DNA from: Helicostylum pulchrum
Lineage: Eukaryota > Mucoromycota > Mucoromycetes > Mucorales > Mucoraceae
Direction of reading: 5' to 3'
NCBI GenBank assembly: GCA_025677825.1
Contig: JAIXMO010000006.1
Span: 496,001 to 560,000 of the forward strand
Length of the DNA stretch: 64,000 nt
The translations under genes and the position numbers were made by a program. This document shows, one piece after another, positions 54,316 through 64,000 of this stretch (positions are counted from its first letter, which is position 1; each line of letters begins with the position of its first letter). The notes beneath the pieces were generated by a model. That model saw only the letters and a program-made list of their open reading frames with translations. It made no database searches and was not told where the DNA came from.

Positions 54316-56008
54316 TTATGTATTGATTTGGCGACGAGCATCAATTGCATGCATATCAGGAACACCTAATTCAGCCTAATAAAAAAAAACTTTTTTTTAG
54401 TAGTCATAATAATAATAAAAAAAATAAAAAAAATTGTACCTTATCTTCTACTTTAGTAGATTCGGATGTATCGTTTTCACCACATTGGTAGAACCCACAT
54501 GTCTTTGCAGACCAACCAGATCCACAACGCCAACAGAATCTATAGCCACATAATAAACAGTCTACTTTATTACAGCCTTCATCTCGATTGATCATAACTG
54601 AACAATTGGGGCAAGGACGACTACAAAGATACAGATGTAAGTAAATATAAGTACTATTCAAAGCATGATTTTTTATGTTTTTACGTGTGATTTAGTTTCC
54701 ATTGAATAGTGGATAATAATTCGGTATCGGAGTCATTGTTTTTTAATTTCAACTTTAAATTTTCCAAGCAACTGTTACCAATGTGAGCGTCTTCACCGCA
54801 TTGAAGACACAAGTTGTCATGGCAATTGGTACAAGTTTCAGTTGGAAAATTCGCCACATGCCAAAACTGAGTTTGTTTCCAAGCTTCTGGTATGACTTCT
54901 AATGCAACGAGTTGCTTGGAGATGGTAGAAGCAGCTTGATAGAGAGTGGGTTGTTTTAATGTGATTTTACATAATACGGGTATAATTTGGTTATATAATT
55001 CTTGTACTCGGCCAATGCGAAATGTAGACCCGCTTTGACAACTTTTTAAAAATGATGTCAGGGTTTCATCCATCAGTAGTTTAGAAGCTGGTGATAAAAT
55101 GGATTGCGAAAATAAGTCTAAGTTATGTGCGATTTGTTCCAACCGACTTCATTTTTGTTCGTTATTATACAATAGAAGAAAAAATTATTGTTATTTATGT
55201 TTTTACCTTTCCCGCGATAAACCTTGTGTTTTAGGTGATTGGCATGGTGCAACAGGATGTTCGCAAGTAGAACAATAACGAGAAAATGGTCTGTAAGGTT
55301 GATTATAGACGTTGTATTTTTCTATAATATCTTGTGAAACATATTTACTCCATTCTGACTGTGCAATGGTTTCTTGGCATACTAAAAAAAAAAAGCAGCA
55401 ACATAAATAAACTAGAAAAAAAATTTTCATTATTTATATTTTTTTTTTTATACCTGGGCACTTTATACGAGTTACACCCAGTCCCCAAGATTGATTCACT
55501 GTTTCTTGAATATACCTATATTTATACATAATAAAATAAACAATTAAAAATTGGTGGGTGGGAATTTATTGTTATTTTTTTACCTTGAGAAACAATCTTT
55601 ACAAAATTGATCACGACAAGATTCTAAACAAAGACTAAAAGTTTGATCAAGGCAGATAGAACAACGCTGTAACCAAAAATACATGTTGTTTCTTTCGTCT
55701 TCTACCAGAGAAGGTGGCTCACTTGGTTTAGTACGTTTATTATTACGTGTTGTGGTTAGAAAGTCTGTGTTGTGATGATGAGCTGAAATGAGTTTATAAA
55801 CCCACCCCACAAAAAATGAAAGTGAACGCAAAAATATCGCTGGCATTAACAATGCTGGATAAAATACGTAAAAGAACGGTAAACAGTAACAAAATAGTAG
55901 GTTGGCAATATTAAATTTCGCAAATAGTTCTTTGGTTTGTCCACCCGTAATCTTGTCTAGTCTTTTCATAAACCAATTTGGCCTTGTTGCTGCTGCATTA
56001 TTATCCAT
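54316..56008 (-). CDS. RBR-type (RING1-IBR-RING2) E3 ubiquitin ligase with N-terminal membrane segments
   Basis: Six exons (55584-56008, 55454-55515, 55207-55381, 54685-55146, 54440-54620, 54316-54375), 454 aa. Residues ~30-72 are hydrophobic with two likely spans (NLLFCYCLPFFYVFYPALLM, then AIFLRSLSFFVGWVYKLI). RING1 starts CSICLDQTFSL..CRDQFCKDC and closes with KCPVCQE. The IBR region includes RYCSTCEHPVAPC and TCTNCHDNLCLQCGEDAH. RING2 is CPNCSVMINRDEGCNKVDCL followed by CGYRFCWRC, with the candidate catalytic Cys in EGC-NKVDC. RBR ligases pass ubiquitin through a thioester on that Cys. The insertion between RING1 and IBR (~120 residues) is long. Likely an organelle-membrane ligase; substrate unknown. 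Confidence 0.9.
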
Positions 56009-56204
56009 TGTTATTTCTATTATTATTATTTATTTTTTAGTGTAAAGAGAGAAGAAAAAGAAGAAGAAAAAAGGGTCCGTTATTATTTTCAACTTGCCCT
56101 TGGTTCTTTTTTATTTTATTTTTTAATTCCCCTCTCATGGGTTTAAATAATAGGAAATCACATGAACAGTTTTACAGCGAGAGAGAAAGTGAGGGGGGGA
56201 ATTA

Positions 56205-56716
56205 TTATTTTTTTCCCTCTATTATTTCGCGCTGCATGATGTAATAAGCCGTAAGTGACCGACATTTAAAAAGAATGTGGTTGGAAGAAAAATATTTTAC
56301 TTTGCCTATTAGGAATATCATTATCCCCTTTCTGAAAACATTGCTAATTCTATGATGAGTGACAGCGCCTTCAACTCGGTCACACCAACCATAAACAGTT
56401 GCATTAAAGCCAATAATCTGTAACAGTAATATACACTTTGAGTTGTGCTCTTTCAGCTCGTGCCTTCCATCCGTTCTGACTCAATGTCTAAGTGAACATC
56501 CGGATTTCTCCTTCGACGTTGGAGGCTCTTCTGGGCAATCGCTGGCTTTATCAAACTGAGAAAAGTATTACCTAATCCCAAATTTTTTCTTAGCTATTTA
56601 CCTTTAATGTATATTGACAGTCTTCTTGCCACCAGTTTTCAAAAGGGAGCAGTTTACTTGAGCACGTACTTGCTGCGGTTATTCCAGTTTTAAGCGAACC
56701 GTGTCTGTTGGCATAC
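56205..56716 (-). pseudogene. Broken spliced frame, family unknown
   Basis: One minus-strand frame stays open across a well-formed intron (donor GTAAATAG, acceptor TTTTCTCAG, 56547-56594) from 56716 to a TAA at 56205, interrupted by a single TGA. Exon text includes GITAASTCSSKLLPFENWWQ, EDCQYTLK, FDKASDCPEEPPTSKEKSGC, then past the stop HNSKCILLLQIIGFNATVYG. The Cys and Trp spacing suggests a small folded domain. No start Met was found, so it is likely a 3' remnant of a gene. Confidence 0.4.
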
Positions 56717-56856
56717 TACAGGGAAAAAATGCTTCTTTTAAAAGGTGTACACATACTATGTTTACGAATTCATTTTTAAAAAGAAAAAGAGCTAATGAAT
56801 AAATTATAATATTTATACTTGTTTTCGTATGCGGTGCTTATTTGAAAGACTCACTT

Positions 56857-56905
56857 AAAGGCCCCATTTAATTAAAGGCCCATTTAAAGGCCCATTTTAA
56901 GGCTA
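56857..56905. repeat. Short tandem repeat (AAAGGCCCATTT units)
   Basis: Three to four imperfect copies of an AAAGGCCCATTTAA-like unit. Confidence 0.7.
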
Positions 56906-57199
56906 ACTTGAAAAGATTTTTTTTTTTTTTTTTGCGAATGCTCTCAAAGATCATAATTTGTTGTTTTGGACTTCATATCACCAGTTATAAATGTGCTTCA
57001 TAAAGGGAATTATTGATAAAATAGTATTAAGCTGCGGTTTTGGACTTCATACAAGTTGTGTTCAATAAAACGCTCTTTATTAAAGACAGGCCAATCAGTG
57101 CCGTGTAACCCGTGCGCATAACCGTGTGTGACGCCACGAATTGAAAATGGTGTGTAGTGCCTTTTTTTTTTTTGCTTCCTTAAAAATTACAATTTAAAT

Positions 57200-57570
57200 A
57201 ACAGTGAGTTTAAATGAAGGAATCCAGCGTAGCGTGAGGCTTAATGGTTGCAAGACTGGACCCGTTATGTATGGTACAAGGTACATGTAATACCCTTGGT
57301 CCTTCATTAAATGTAATCAAATGTTTATTTGACCTGATGGTTTTGATTCGAAAAAAAAAAAGTGATGACTTTGGAATTCGCATCCATGATTGTTTTACTC
57401 TGAATATAGTCATAAGCTTTGTGTCGTTTGACACCTACTAAAGCAGATGCTAAAGGTATCATTGCAACAATCGCAACCAAAGTTTGCTTCGCTTACTCCT
57501 TTAGTCATGTTTCGAAGAAGATCTTCCGTGTTCGGAGAAACTTCAGCAGAAACATCACGAGATATGCTGT
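57200..57570 (-). pseudogene. Frame-shifted coding-like sequence
   Basis: Three consecutive minus-strand pieces in different frames look protein-like: SPNTEDLLRNMTKGVSEANF; then VAIVAMIPLASALVGVKRHK with AYDYIQSKTIMDANSK; then NKHLITFNEGPRVLHVPC with TIHNGSSLATIKPHATLD. The pieces abut, as expected for a gene with two frameshifts. I do not recognise the family. Confidence 0.25.
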
Positions 57571-57925
57571 ACAAAAGACCTATATTAAAAATAGTGTTTT
57601 TAAATGTGCAATAAGTATCTTGAACGGATACGTATTAACGAATATTACATATACCTTTTATGCACGGTAGTTGCTTTAAGAAGAGCTATGTAAGGGTTGT
57701 ATAAATATTAACAACAAAAAAAAGTAAAGAAGAATCTTATATAAATAAAAGCGTATGGAAAAAAATGTACAATATATATTTTGGTTTGTGTGTGATGGAA
57801 AAGCATATAACTAAATCATGTAAAAAAAAAGAAAAAAGGGAAGGGATTTTTTTGTGCATATAATATTTTTTTTTTTAAAAAAAGAGAGATCTGTACAGAA
57901 AATATATATATTTAAAAGAGAGGTC

Positions 57926-59047
57926 TTAATAGAAGCCATTTAATGACATTGAACCAGGTGGTAATTGGCCATATGGTTGGAAATTGTTATAAGAGTTGTT
58001 GTTATTGATAGAGGTGTTATTGATCATATGTTGCTGGTTATTGATTACGTCTTCGTTTGCCTTCTTACGTGTCTCTCTTTCCTTCTTTTGTCTACGCCAT
58101 TCCTTTCTCATTTCTTTAAATTCTGAAGGATGTCTTTTAGAGCCCTTATTAAATTGTTGATAAATTAGTGACAGAACAAAAAATATACATGTATACATTT
58201 TTTAACTTACATGTTTTTGCATACTGACGTGTGCGTTTAAATGGTTTAATGTTCCATACGCTTTAGTACATCCAGTCTGATTACAGTGATAGAGTCTTTC
58301 AATTTCATCGAATCTTCTGCGAGGTCTCTTTTTTTGATTTGTACCAGGAATAGCAACAAAGGAATAAATTTTTTCTGTAGAACTGGTGCTGCTGCTAGAT
58401 AATTGACGTTGACGACCGTTACCACCAGTAGCAGAAGTATGGTGGTCATGTGAAGGTAAATCTTCGTATTTGATAAAAGTGTTTGGAGCAGCTACCATGA
58501 CATCTGTATTGGTATTAGGGTGCATTCCCGGTTGTAAGTTATAGATGGAATCTAATGGCATCATGGTATTGATAGGATTTGTTGTGAAATTGCTTGTGTT
58601 TGTAATATTGTTGTTGGCTGGAACAGGATCCATTAAGTGAGACATGGTACCATTGGTTGCGTAGCTGGCGGTAGAATGATTAAAGTCAGAGTTGTTGTTG
58701 TTGTTGTTGTAGTAGATGGGTTGAGTAACGGGGACAGTAGTATAAGCTAATTCTGGCATGATACCAGCAGCTACAGCAGCAGCGACTGTAGCGGATGTAA
58801 TGACTCCATTCGAAGAAGTAATAGTAGTTTCTTCTTCTATATTTTCTTTGTCTTTTTTAGCTTTCTCTGCAGTTAATAGTTGAGAGAGTGGAGGAAGAGA
58901 AGGTAATTCTAATTGAGGAAGATAGTTTGACTGTTGTTGTTGTCTTCGATTTAATAATCCGCTTTTTGATGGTGCTGCCCGTGTTGGTTTATTAACAGAG
59001 TGATGATTTGAGTTAAAGTATCCTGCGTTTTCTGTTGTTTGTGTCAT
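57926..59047 (-). CDS. C2H2 zinc finger transcription factor
   Basis: Two exons (58211-59047, 57926-58144), 351 aa. A single finger C-x4-C-x12-H-x5-H (YHCNQTGCTKAYGTLNHL, then NAHVSMQKH) lies at residues ~254-279, and the intron falls directly after the second zinc-binding histidine. Upstream is the nuclear-type RPRRRFDEIERL. Downstream is GSKRHPSEFKEMRKEWRRQK, a conserved basic helix. The R-R-F-D-E-I-E-R-L-Y plus finger plus KRHPSEFKEMRK arrangement recurs in fungal regulators I can recall without a settled name. Residues 1-240 are low complexity (Gln, Asn and Ser runs). It should bind DNA; targets are unknown. Confidence 0.9.
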
Positions 59048-61784
59048 TGGGATATATTTAAGAATTTTAGAAAAAGGGTTTTTTTTTATTTTAAAAAAAA
59101 AGGAAAAAGAAGAGAAGAAGAGGGAAAAAAAAAGGGAAGAGGGAAAAAAATAAATAAAAAAAAAAAAAAAGAAAAAGAAAGAAATATCTCACCCTTTCCA
59201 CCGCATAAACACACACACGCACACACAAGCCAGCAGTTGCTGTCTTGGTTTTTTTTTTTTAAGGTACAGCAAAGTCAGACTTTACTGTTTTTAGAAAATA
59301 ACGGAGCCCTAAAAATAAGTTGCATAACGTCATAAAAGTGGTATGCGTTTTTCTATAAACAGCTAGCATAAAAAAAATTTTATTTCCACGAAAAAAAAAT
59401 ATATAAACCTGCTGTCTGTTCAGCTTTTTTATTTGATTGTATCCAATAGGAGGAGATGAAATAATTATTTATGGATTTTCGTTATCCATTGTGACGATAT
59501 CTATGACGTTTTTTTCTTTTTCCTTTTGGTAATGTTTCTGTTTCTTCTTCCAAAGCGAAAGAGAGATGAGAGTGTGAGCTGGTAAAAGGCTTTTCCGTTT
59601 CAGATTACTTTATTTGATTCTCAGTTGTATCTTTTTTTCTTCCGCCATCTCCTGTATATTTCAGACTGAAAAAAGGATCTTTTTTTTTTTTGGGGGACAA
59701 GTAAAAATCGAATGTGGTCTGTGCCCTTCTTTTTATCTAAACAAAGAAGTGTCTACCAAACTATGCAATCTATACTATTTACTGAAATTATTGCGTTTTT
59801 TTCTTTTTTTTTTTTTTTACTGTTCCGCTCCAAAAAAAAATTTAATCTGTGACATATTCAGTTTTTAAAAAAAAAAAAAAAAATTCTTGTATATTATACC
59901 AGTTTTTTTTTTACCCAGGGGAAAACGAGGTAAATATGACAAAATTTTTAGCGTCAAATAACTTTTTATAGTTAAAAGAAGGATCGCCCAAATCTTTTTT
60001 GTGTAATTTTTAATTTCAATTCCCTTTTTCTTTTTTTGAAAAGTGCTATTATTGCCCCCAAGTACCCCGGGTAAAATATAACATCGTCATTTGGAAATGA
60101 AATACGTCAGTACAAAAAAAAAAAGAATACATCTTCTTTTTTTTTTACCGCGTACAACGATATAATCTTTTTCTGATGTTTTTTATTATTAAACGTTCTA
60201 ACTTTATACAGCAATAACTTTATATGAAAAAAGGTTTTTTTTTTAGCCCAAACTTGTAATAGTAATCCAAACTGTAATATTTATTCATTTGCTTTTCCAA
60301 CGTCATTTTTTAACGGACTCGATCTGCCGAAGGGTCGGAAATACTTTGTGTGCTTTTTTTTTCTCGTTATTGCAATCTGCCGTACAACATAATAAGGTTT
60401 CGTTATCATGCAATTTAACCATGCGGGTTAAAAAAAATCAACAACAAGAAGGTCTTGTTATAAAATATACCATAGAATCAAATTACCTTAATTTTTTTTT
60501 AATCTAAATCATCCAATAAAAAGAGATAATATGAGTCGATTTATTATACACAGATCAAAAAAAAAAGCGTGATCTATATGTAATGATACTTTTTTATTTA
60601 TGATCACAATTAATACGGGTAAGCGAAACTGTATGGGCTCATAATTACCTGATAAAACATATACTGTGATTGATGTAATACTAACGTCACATTTTTATAA
60701 CCTTTTTTTTTTTTTATGTGTGTATACACAGAGATGACCCGTACATGCTTCATTGGTATACAATTATTATACATCGTGCATAAAGAATGACTAAAAAAAA
60801 CATTTTAAAGTTTATCTTTACAGTCCCCCGAAACCTGATACACACATTCAACGTTTTGAGGGTAGAATTTAATTTATCTATATATCTGAATATGATGTAA
60901 CATGGACGCAAAAAAAAACATAGAACCCCTCTCCCCCATCTTAAAACACACCTACAGACAGATAAATCCTTTTTATAATTAACAAACACTTTTTCTTTTT
61001 TGGAAAAGTAAACAGGTATTTAAATGTAAAATAAATAAGCTTCTATTACGTAGTATCGTATAATAATGAAACATACAAACACTCAAGTTGGGATGATCAG
61101 TACCACCTTCTCTTTTGCATAAATGATGTAAACGATCACCCTTCAAAATATGTGTGTATTCTACAAGAAATTTCCTCCTCCTCCTCCTCCTCCTTCTTTC
61201 ACTAAACTTACTCTATCGCCATCCCTTCTTTTGGAAGAACTATGAATTCTAGCAGATGTAAGTATATACATCAGGCGCGCGGTGTCGTATGTGTTATAAA
61301 AAAAACGCGATTATGAGAGAGGGGGTGCGGTTTTAATACGCACCTCCTTGAGGTAAACATATATTTTCTCTTTCTTAAACCGGAAGACTCGGTTTCTCTG
61401 CCGAATGCATATACTTGATAATCGTTTTTTTTAAAAAAAATACCTACATTAGATCAAGGTAATCCTTTTTTTACAGCAACATTTTATTGTTGTATAATAC
61501 ACAAAGGGCACTTTTTTGGTTTCCCCTCTATTAAAGTTCAATCACAAAGTTTGATTGTAATTATTCAAACAATAAAAAAACGGGTTCTCCATTCTATCAA
61601 ACACATTGCTAAAATAAGTCGTCTTTCTACAAACAATACTCCAAAAACATTCCAAATGTCGTTAACTTGTTTTCAGTTTAGTAAGGAAATCACTCCACTA
61701 TATATAAAAAAAGTCTACGATTTTTTTTTTTTAGGTATTCATTTCTTCTCTTTTTTTTTTGTTTTTTTGTTTTGTTAAAAAACC
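59048..61784. other. Long intergenic region, nothing firm
   Basis: 2.7 kb rich in A/T runs. It contains the C2H2 gene promoter on the left (pyrimidine/purine tracts 59085-59185, CA repeat 59208-59227), an open frame at 60289-60507 without recognisable motifs, and a (CCT)n run at 61172-61194. No gene is supported. Confidence 0.5.
61172..61194. repeat. (CCT)n microsatellite
   Basis: Seven CCT/CTC trinucleotides in tandem. Confidence 0.95.
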
Positions 61785-62198
61785 ATGCAAATTTGGCACC
61801 TTCTTTTTATTACAGTTACAGCCACTATTTTCCATCTAGTGGAATCAAGAACAGTAGGTCGATCTTCCAAGCAAAGGAGTGGTCAAGGATACAGGGGAAG
61901 AGCTACGTGGTTTATCCCGTCAACAGAAGGCGGGCCTTTAGGCGCATGCGGGCCTAGAGAAGAAGACAGCGATCTGGTGGTCGCGTTGAACGCACACCAG
62001 TACGGTGACATGAATAGTAAAAGTCAGCATTGTGGGAAATTTGTTCAAATTAGTTATAAAGGCGTTACGGTGAAAGCACTAGTGAACGACGCTTGCCCAG
62101 AGTGTGGCCATGGAGATCTGGATTTAACTCAACCGGTGTTTAACAAACTGGGTCCTCTTTCTGTTGGTACCCTTCCTATTACCTGGAAATTCATTTAA
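61785..62198 (+). CDS. Secreted RlpA-like double-psi beta-barrel protein
   Basis: Intronless, 137 aa. Residues 1-21 (MQIWHLLFITVTATIFHLVE) are a signal peptide. The rest is a single DPBB domain: ATWFIPSTEGGPLGACGP (first psi loop), VVALNAHQYG, CGKFVQISYKGVTVKALVND, CPECGHGDLDLTQPVF and a closing LSVGTLPITWKFI. The conserved D-x-CPxCxxGDLDL stretch is typical of barwin/expansin-like fungal proteins. Such proteins are extracellular; known relatives include a papain inhibitor and plant barwins. It lacks the second expansin domain, so cell-wall loosening is not implied. Start is the Met of the signal peptide; the gene follows a T-rich leader. A paralogue lies 760 bp downstream. Confidence 0.9.
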   Translation: MQIWHLLFITVTATIFHLVESRTVGRSSKQRSGQGYRGRATWFIPSTEGGPLGACGPREEDSDLVVALNAHQYGDMNSKSQHCGKFVQISYKGVTVKALVNDACPECGHGDLDLTQPVFNKLGPLSVGTLPITWKFI

Positions 62199-62957
62199 AT
62201 GGCGGCTTGAAGTTATGTAGTAGCAATTGGTTTGCTCTATTTCTTTTTTTTTTTTTTTTTTTTTGTATATTTGTTTTGTGTAAAACACATATACAATTAA
62301 TTAAAAAAGAAACCACTAATAGTCTTTTATATCACAATTAATTATTTATAAAAATTTACAATTTAATATGTTAAAACTACTTGTAATATATATTTTATTA
62401 ATTGAAACTGTTATTTATAAAAATACCAAATATGTAATTTATAAAAAGCCTAGATTAGGAAATAGACATGTTTTGCTCCTTTATATGATCATATAACTGT
62501 TTTGCTGAAACTTTAATAATTGCAGAATGTTTAATTATTACTGACTTGTACCCGAGACCGGAATAATATTTATTGAACGTGGGTTTATTAGGGGGGTTTT
62601 GATCAGAGTAGAAAATAGGAGAATCAAAAAAAGTGTATATGTTTCCTGTACACCGTAGTACTAGCATATGAGGGATTATTCGTAAGATTGTTAATGCGTG
62701 TAAATATAGACTAGTTCTTCTTTTTTTTTTACACAGTTTAAATATGTCAAAAAAAAAAAAAGAGTGGCAAAAAAAAAAGGCTTTTTTTTTTTTTTGCCCC
62801 CTGAATTAATAATCTTGAATTAAAAAAAGTATATATATTTCGATATATACACTTTCTTACAAGAGGGGATTCCTTCAATATTCGTACCATATAAAAAGAG
62901 AAAGACGAATTCATTTTTTATTTTTTTATTTATTAACTTTCTTCCCAAATACATACG
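62199..62957. other. Spacer between the two DPBB genes
   Basis: 0.76 kb. It contains the 3' UTR of the first gene, the minus-strand coding-like frame at 62455-62725 and, at 62893 just before the second gene, a TATAAAAAG box. Confidence 0.5.
62455..62725 (-). pseudogene. Coding-like open frame, possible gene relic
   Basis: A minus-strand frame of about 90 codons, with an internal Met giving 70 residues, reads like protein: TGNIYTFFDSPIFYSDQNPP, NKPTFNKYYSGLGYKSVIIK, SAKQLYDHIKEQN. Balanced composition contrasts with the homopolymer-driven frames around it. No family is recognised. No clear promoter or upstream exon was found, so it may be the last exon of a lost gene. Confidence 0.35.
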
Positions 62958-63480
62958 ATGTGGACTTTTTCAAAACACCTTTTTCTATTTCTTCTACTAG
63001 TGAACTTGATGTTCCAATTTTCATTTGTTGAAAGTCTACCTGTGCAAGAGCTGCAAGCGCGAGGCGTAGTGGATATCCTGTCAAACATCTTTCGAGGAAA
63101 AGGTACTTTTTTTCATCCAGCGACAGAAGGTGGAGCCATTGGGTCTTGTGGTCCTGTTGCTAATGATCACAGTAGAATATGTGCTATGGTAAAAACAACA
63201 AAAAAAAAATAATTCAACGACGTCAAAAACTTATATATATATTTTTTTTTAGAATATTAAACAGTATGGTCAATCATCGAAAAAGAGTCCTTGGTGCTTC
63301 CTTCAATTAAGAGTGAAATCAGGGGGGAAAAGTACAATATGTACAGTAACGGATTGTTGTCCGGGGTGTGCTGAGGGATCGTTAGATATGACGCCTCAAG
63401 TGTTTAATGACTTGGCTCATCCAAGTGTAGGCGTTATACCAATTGAATGGTGCATTCGCGGGTATAGGGGGTGTACCTGA
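62958..63480 (+). CDS. Secreted RlpA-like double-psi beta-barrel protein, paralogue
   Basis: Two exons (62958-63188, 63253-63480), 152 aa. A signal peptide (FLFLLLVNLMFQFSFVES) is followed by a short leader LPVQELQARG and then a DPBB domain: GTFFHPATEGGAIGSCGPV, SRICAMNIKQYGQSSKKSPW, the Cys-rich core ICTVTDCCPGCAEGSLDMTP and SVGVIPIEWCIRGYRGCT. It has more cysteines than the upstream copy (nine in the mature part against four), so extra disulfides are likely. The intron sits between the two halves of the barrel. It is about 35-40 percent identical by eye to the gene at 61785, same strand, so a tandem duplication is likely. TATAAAAAG lies 60 bp upstream of the start. Confidence 0.9.
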
Positions 63481-64000
63481 ACGTTATACAGTTCAATTTT
63501 TTTTTTATTTGTACCTTTTTGTGTAGATTATTAAAATAAATAAAAAAGATATCTTTTGTTGTGTATAAAACAAGCAAAGGTTGTATTTTTTTTTCCTTTT
63601 TTTTTTTGCTATTGTTATACGAATAGGCTATTTGGGGATAAGAGAGGGGATATATATAATGTTGGTGTGAGAAAAAAAAAGAAAAAAAAAAAAAAAAAGA
63701 GCAAAAAAAAAAAAGAGAGTATACATGCAGCAAAAAAAAAAAAAGAAAAAAAAAAGTGGGGAAGGAGGAAAAAGGTGTACATTTTTTAAAATAAAGCAAA
63801 ATAATTAAAATTGCTAACTTAAAATGGGTAAAAACTAATAAACAAAATAGTTAAATGATCATGTTTTCGCAAAATTTTAAACTTTGTACTTACATTGCCG
63901 ATAATGACACTGGGTAAATCAAATATATCTCGCTTAATTGTAAAGCAAAAAGTACAAGGCACAGGTTTATGTTGCGGTGTAAGTAAAATACAAGAGTAAC
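63481..64000. other. Window edge, no gene seen
   Basis: 3' flank of the second DPBB gene: a polypurine run at 63669-63775 and AT-rich sequence. Nothing coding was supported up to the window edge. Confidence 0.5.

Larger units (their letters stand above)
56009..57925. other. Intergenic region with decayed frames
   Basis: 1.9 kb between the RBR gene start and the C2H2 gene stop, both minus strand. It holds two decayed frames (56205-56716 and about 57200-57570) and a short tandem repeat of AAAGGCCCATTT units (56857-56905). No intact gene was found. Confidence 0.5.

Noticed and set aside
60289..60507. 72-codon frame in the long gap before the DPBB genes
   Set aside because: Non-ATG-biased context and no recognisable motif.

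Overview
The window is nuclear DNA of a filamentous fungus, most likely an early-diverging one (Mucoromycota, probably Mucorales). The evidence is fungal-only or fungal-typed proteins (elongation factor 3, a Zn2Cys6 regulator, Ssk1, Opi3, an Mpr1-like acetyltransferase), very AT-rich DNA full of homopolymer A/T runs, dense short GT..AG introns of about 45-130 nt, and short intergenic gaps. The order-level placement is an inference from overall character; no species can be named. I rebuilt exon structures by hand from frame, splice sites and family conservation. No tRNA, rRNA or CRISPR array was seen.

Layout. 0-5.3 kb: 7TM-RGS receptor (-), coiled-coil protein (-), FYVE protein (+), cyclophilin PPIL3 (-). 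5.3-7.7 kb: gene-poor, with a 0.7 kb imperfect palindrome and a decayed Tc1/mariner-type transposase. 7.7-25.4 kb: dense housekeeping block with Trm5 (+), a TPMT-family methyltransferase (-), a Zn2Cys6 regulator (+), Opi3 (-), EF-3 (-), a Ste50-like SAM-RA adaptor (-), a mini-verprolin (-), a Bem46-type hydrolase (+), an Mpr1-like GNAT (+) and ribosomal protein eS27 (-). 25.4-29.3 kb: gene-poor, with decayed coding sequence and a 130 bp MITE. 29.3-49.3 kb: SAP protein (+), a CH-kinase-C1 protein (-), homeodomain protein (+), a DDX20-like helicase (-), Bud20 (+), a small basic protein (+), Sco1 (-), a membrane-anchored Ssk1 (+) and a nuclear-looking hypothetical (+). 49.3-53.6 kb: transposon graveyard bounded by inverted repeats, holding relics of a serine-recombinase-like family and a DDE transposase. 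53.6-64 kb: small acidic protein (+), RBR ubiquitin ligase (-), decayed ORFs, C2H2 regulator (-), and two tandem secreted double-psi beta-barrel proteins (+).

How genes relate. Several genes fit signalling and morphogenesis: the 7TM-RGS receptor, Ste50-like adaptor and Ssk1 belong to G-protein and MAPK/HOG-type pathways, and the verprolin, CH-kinase and FYVE proteins to actin, septation and endosome functions. They are scattered, so this is coincidence of a fungal gene mix rather than a cluster. Housekeeping genes cover translation and tRNA modification (EF-3, eS27, Trm5, Bud20), lipid methylation (Opi3) and respiratory assembly (Sco1).

Most unusual: an Ssk1 whose N-terminal half is a membrane-anchored pseudo-histidine kinase with Gln at the phospho-His position; a kinase joining a calponin-homology domain, a non-RD kinase domain and a C1-like finger; the decayed recombinase-like family inside the 3.3 kb TIR-bounded segment; and several very small exons (3, 6, 8, 17 and 18 nt).
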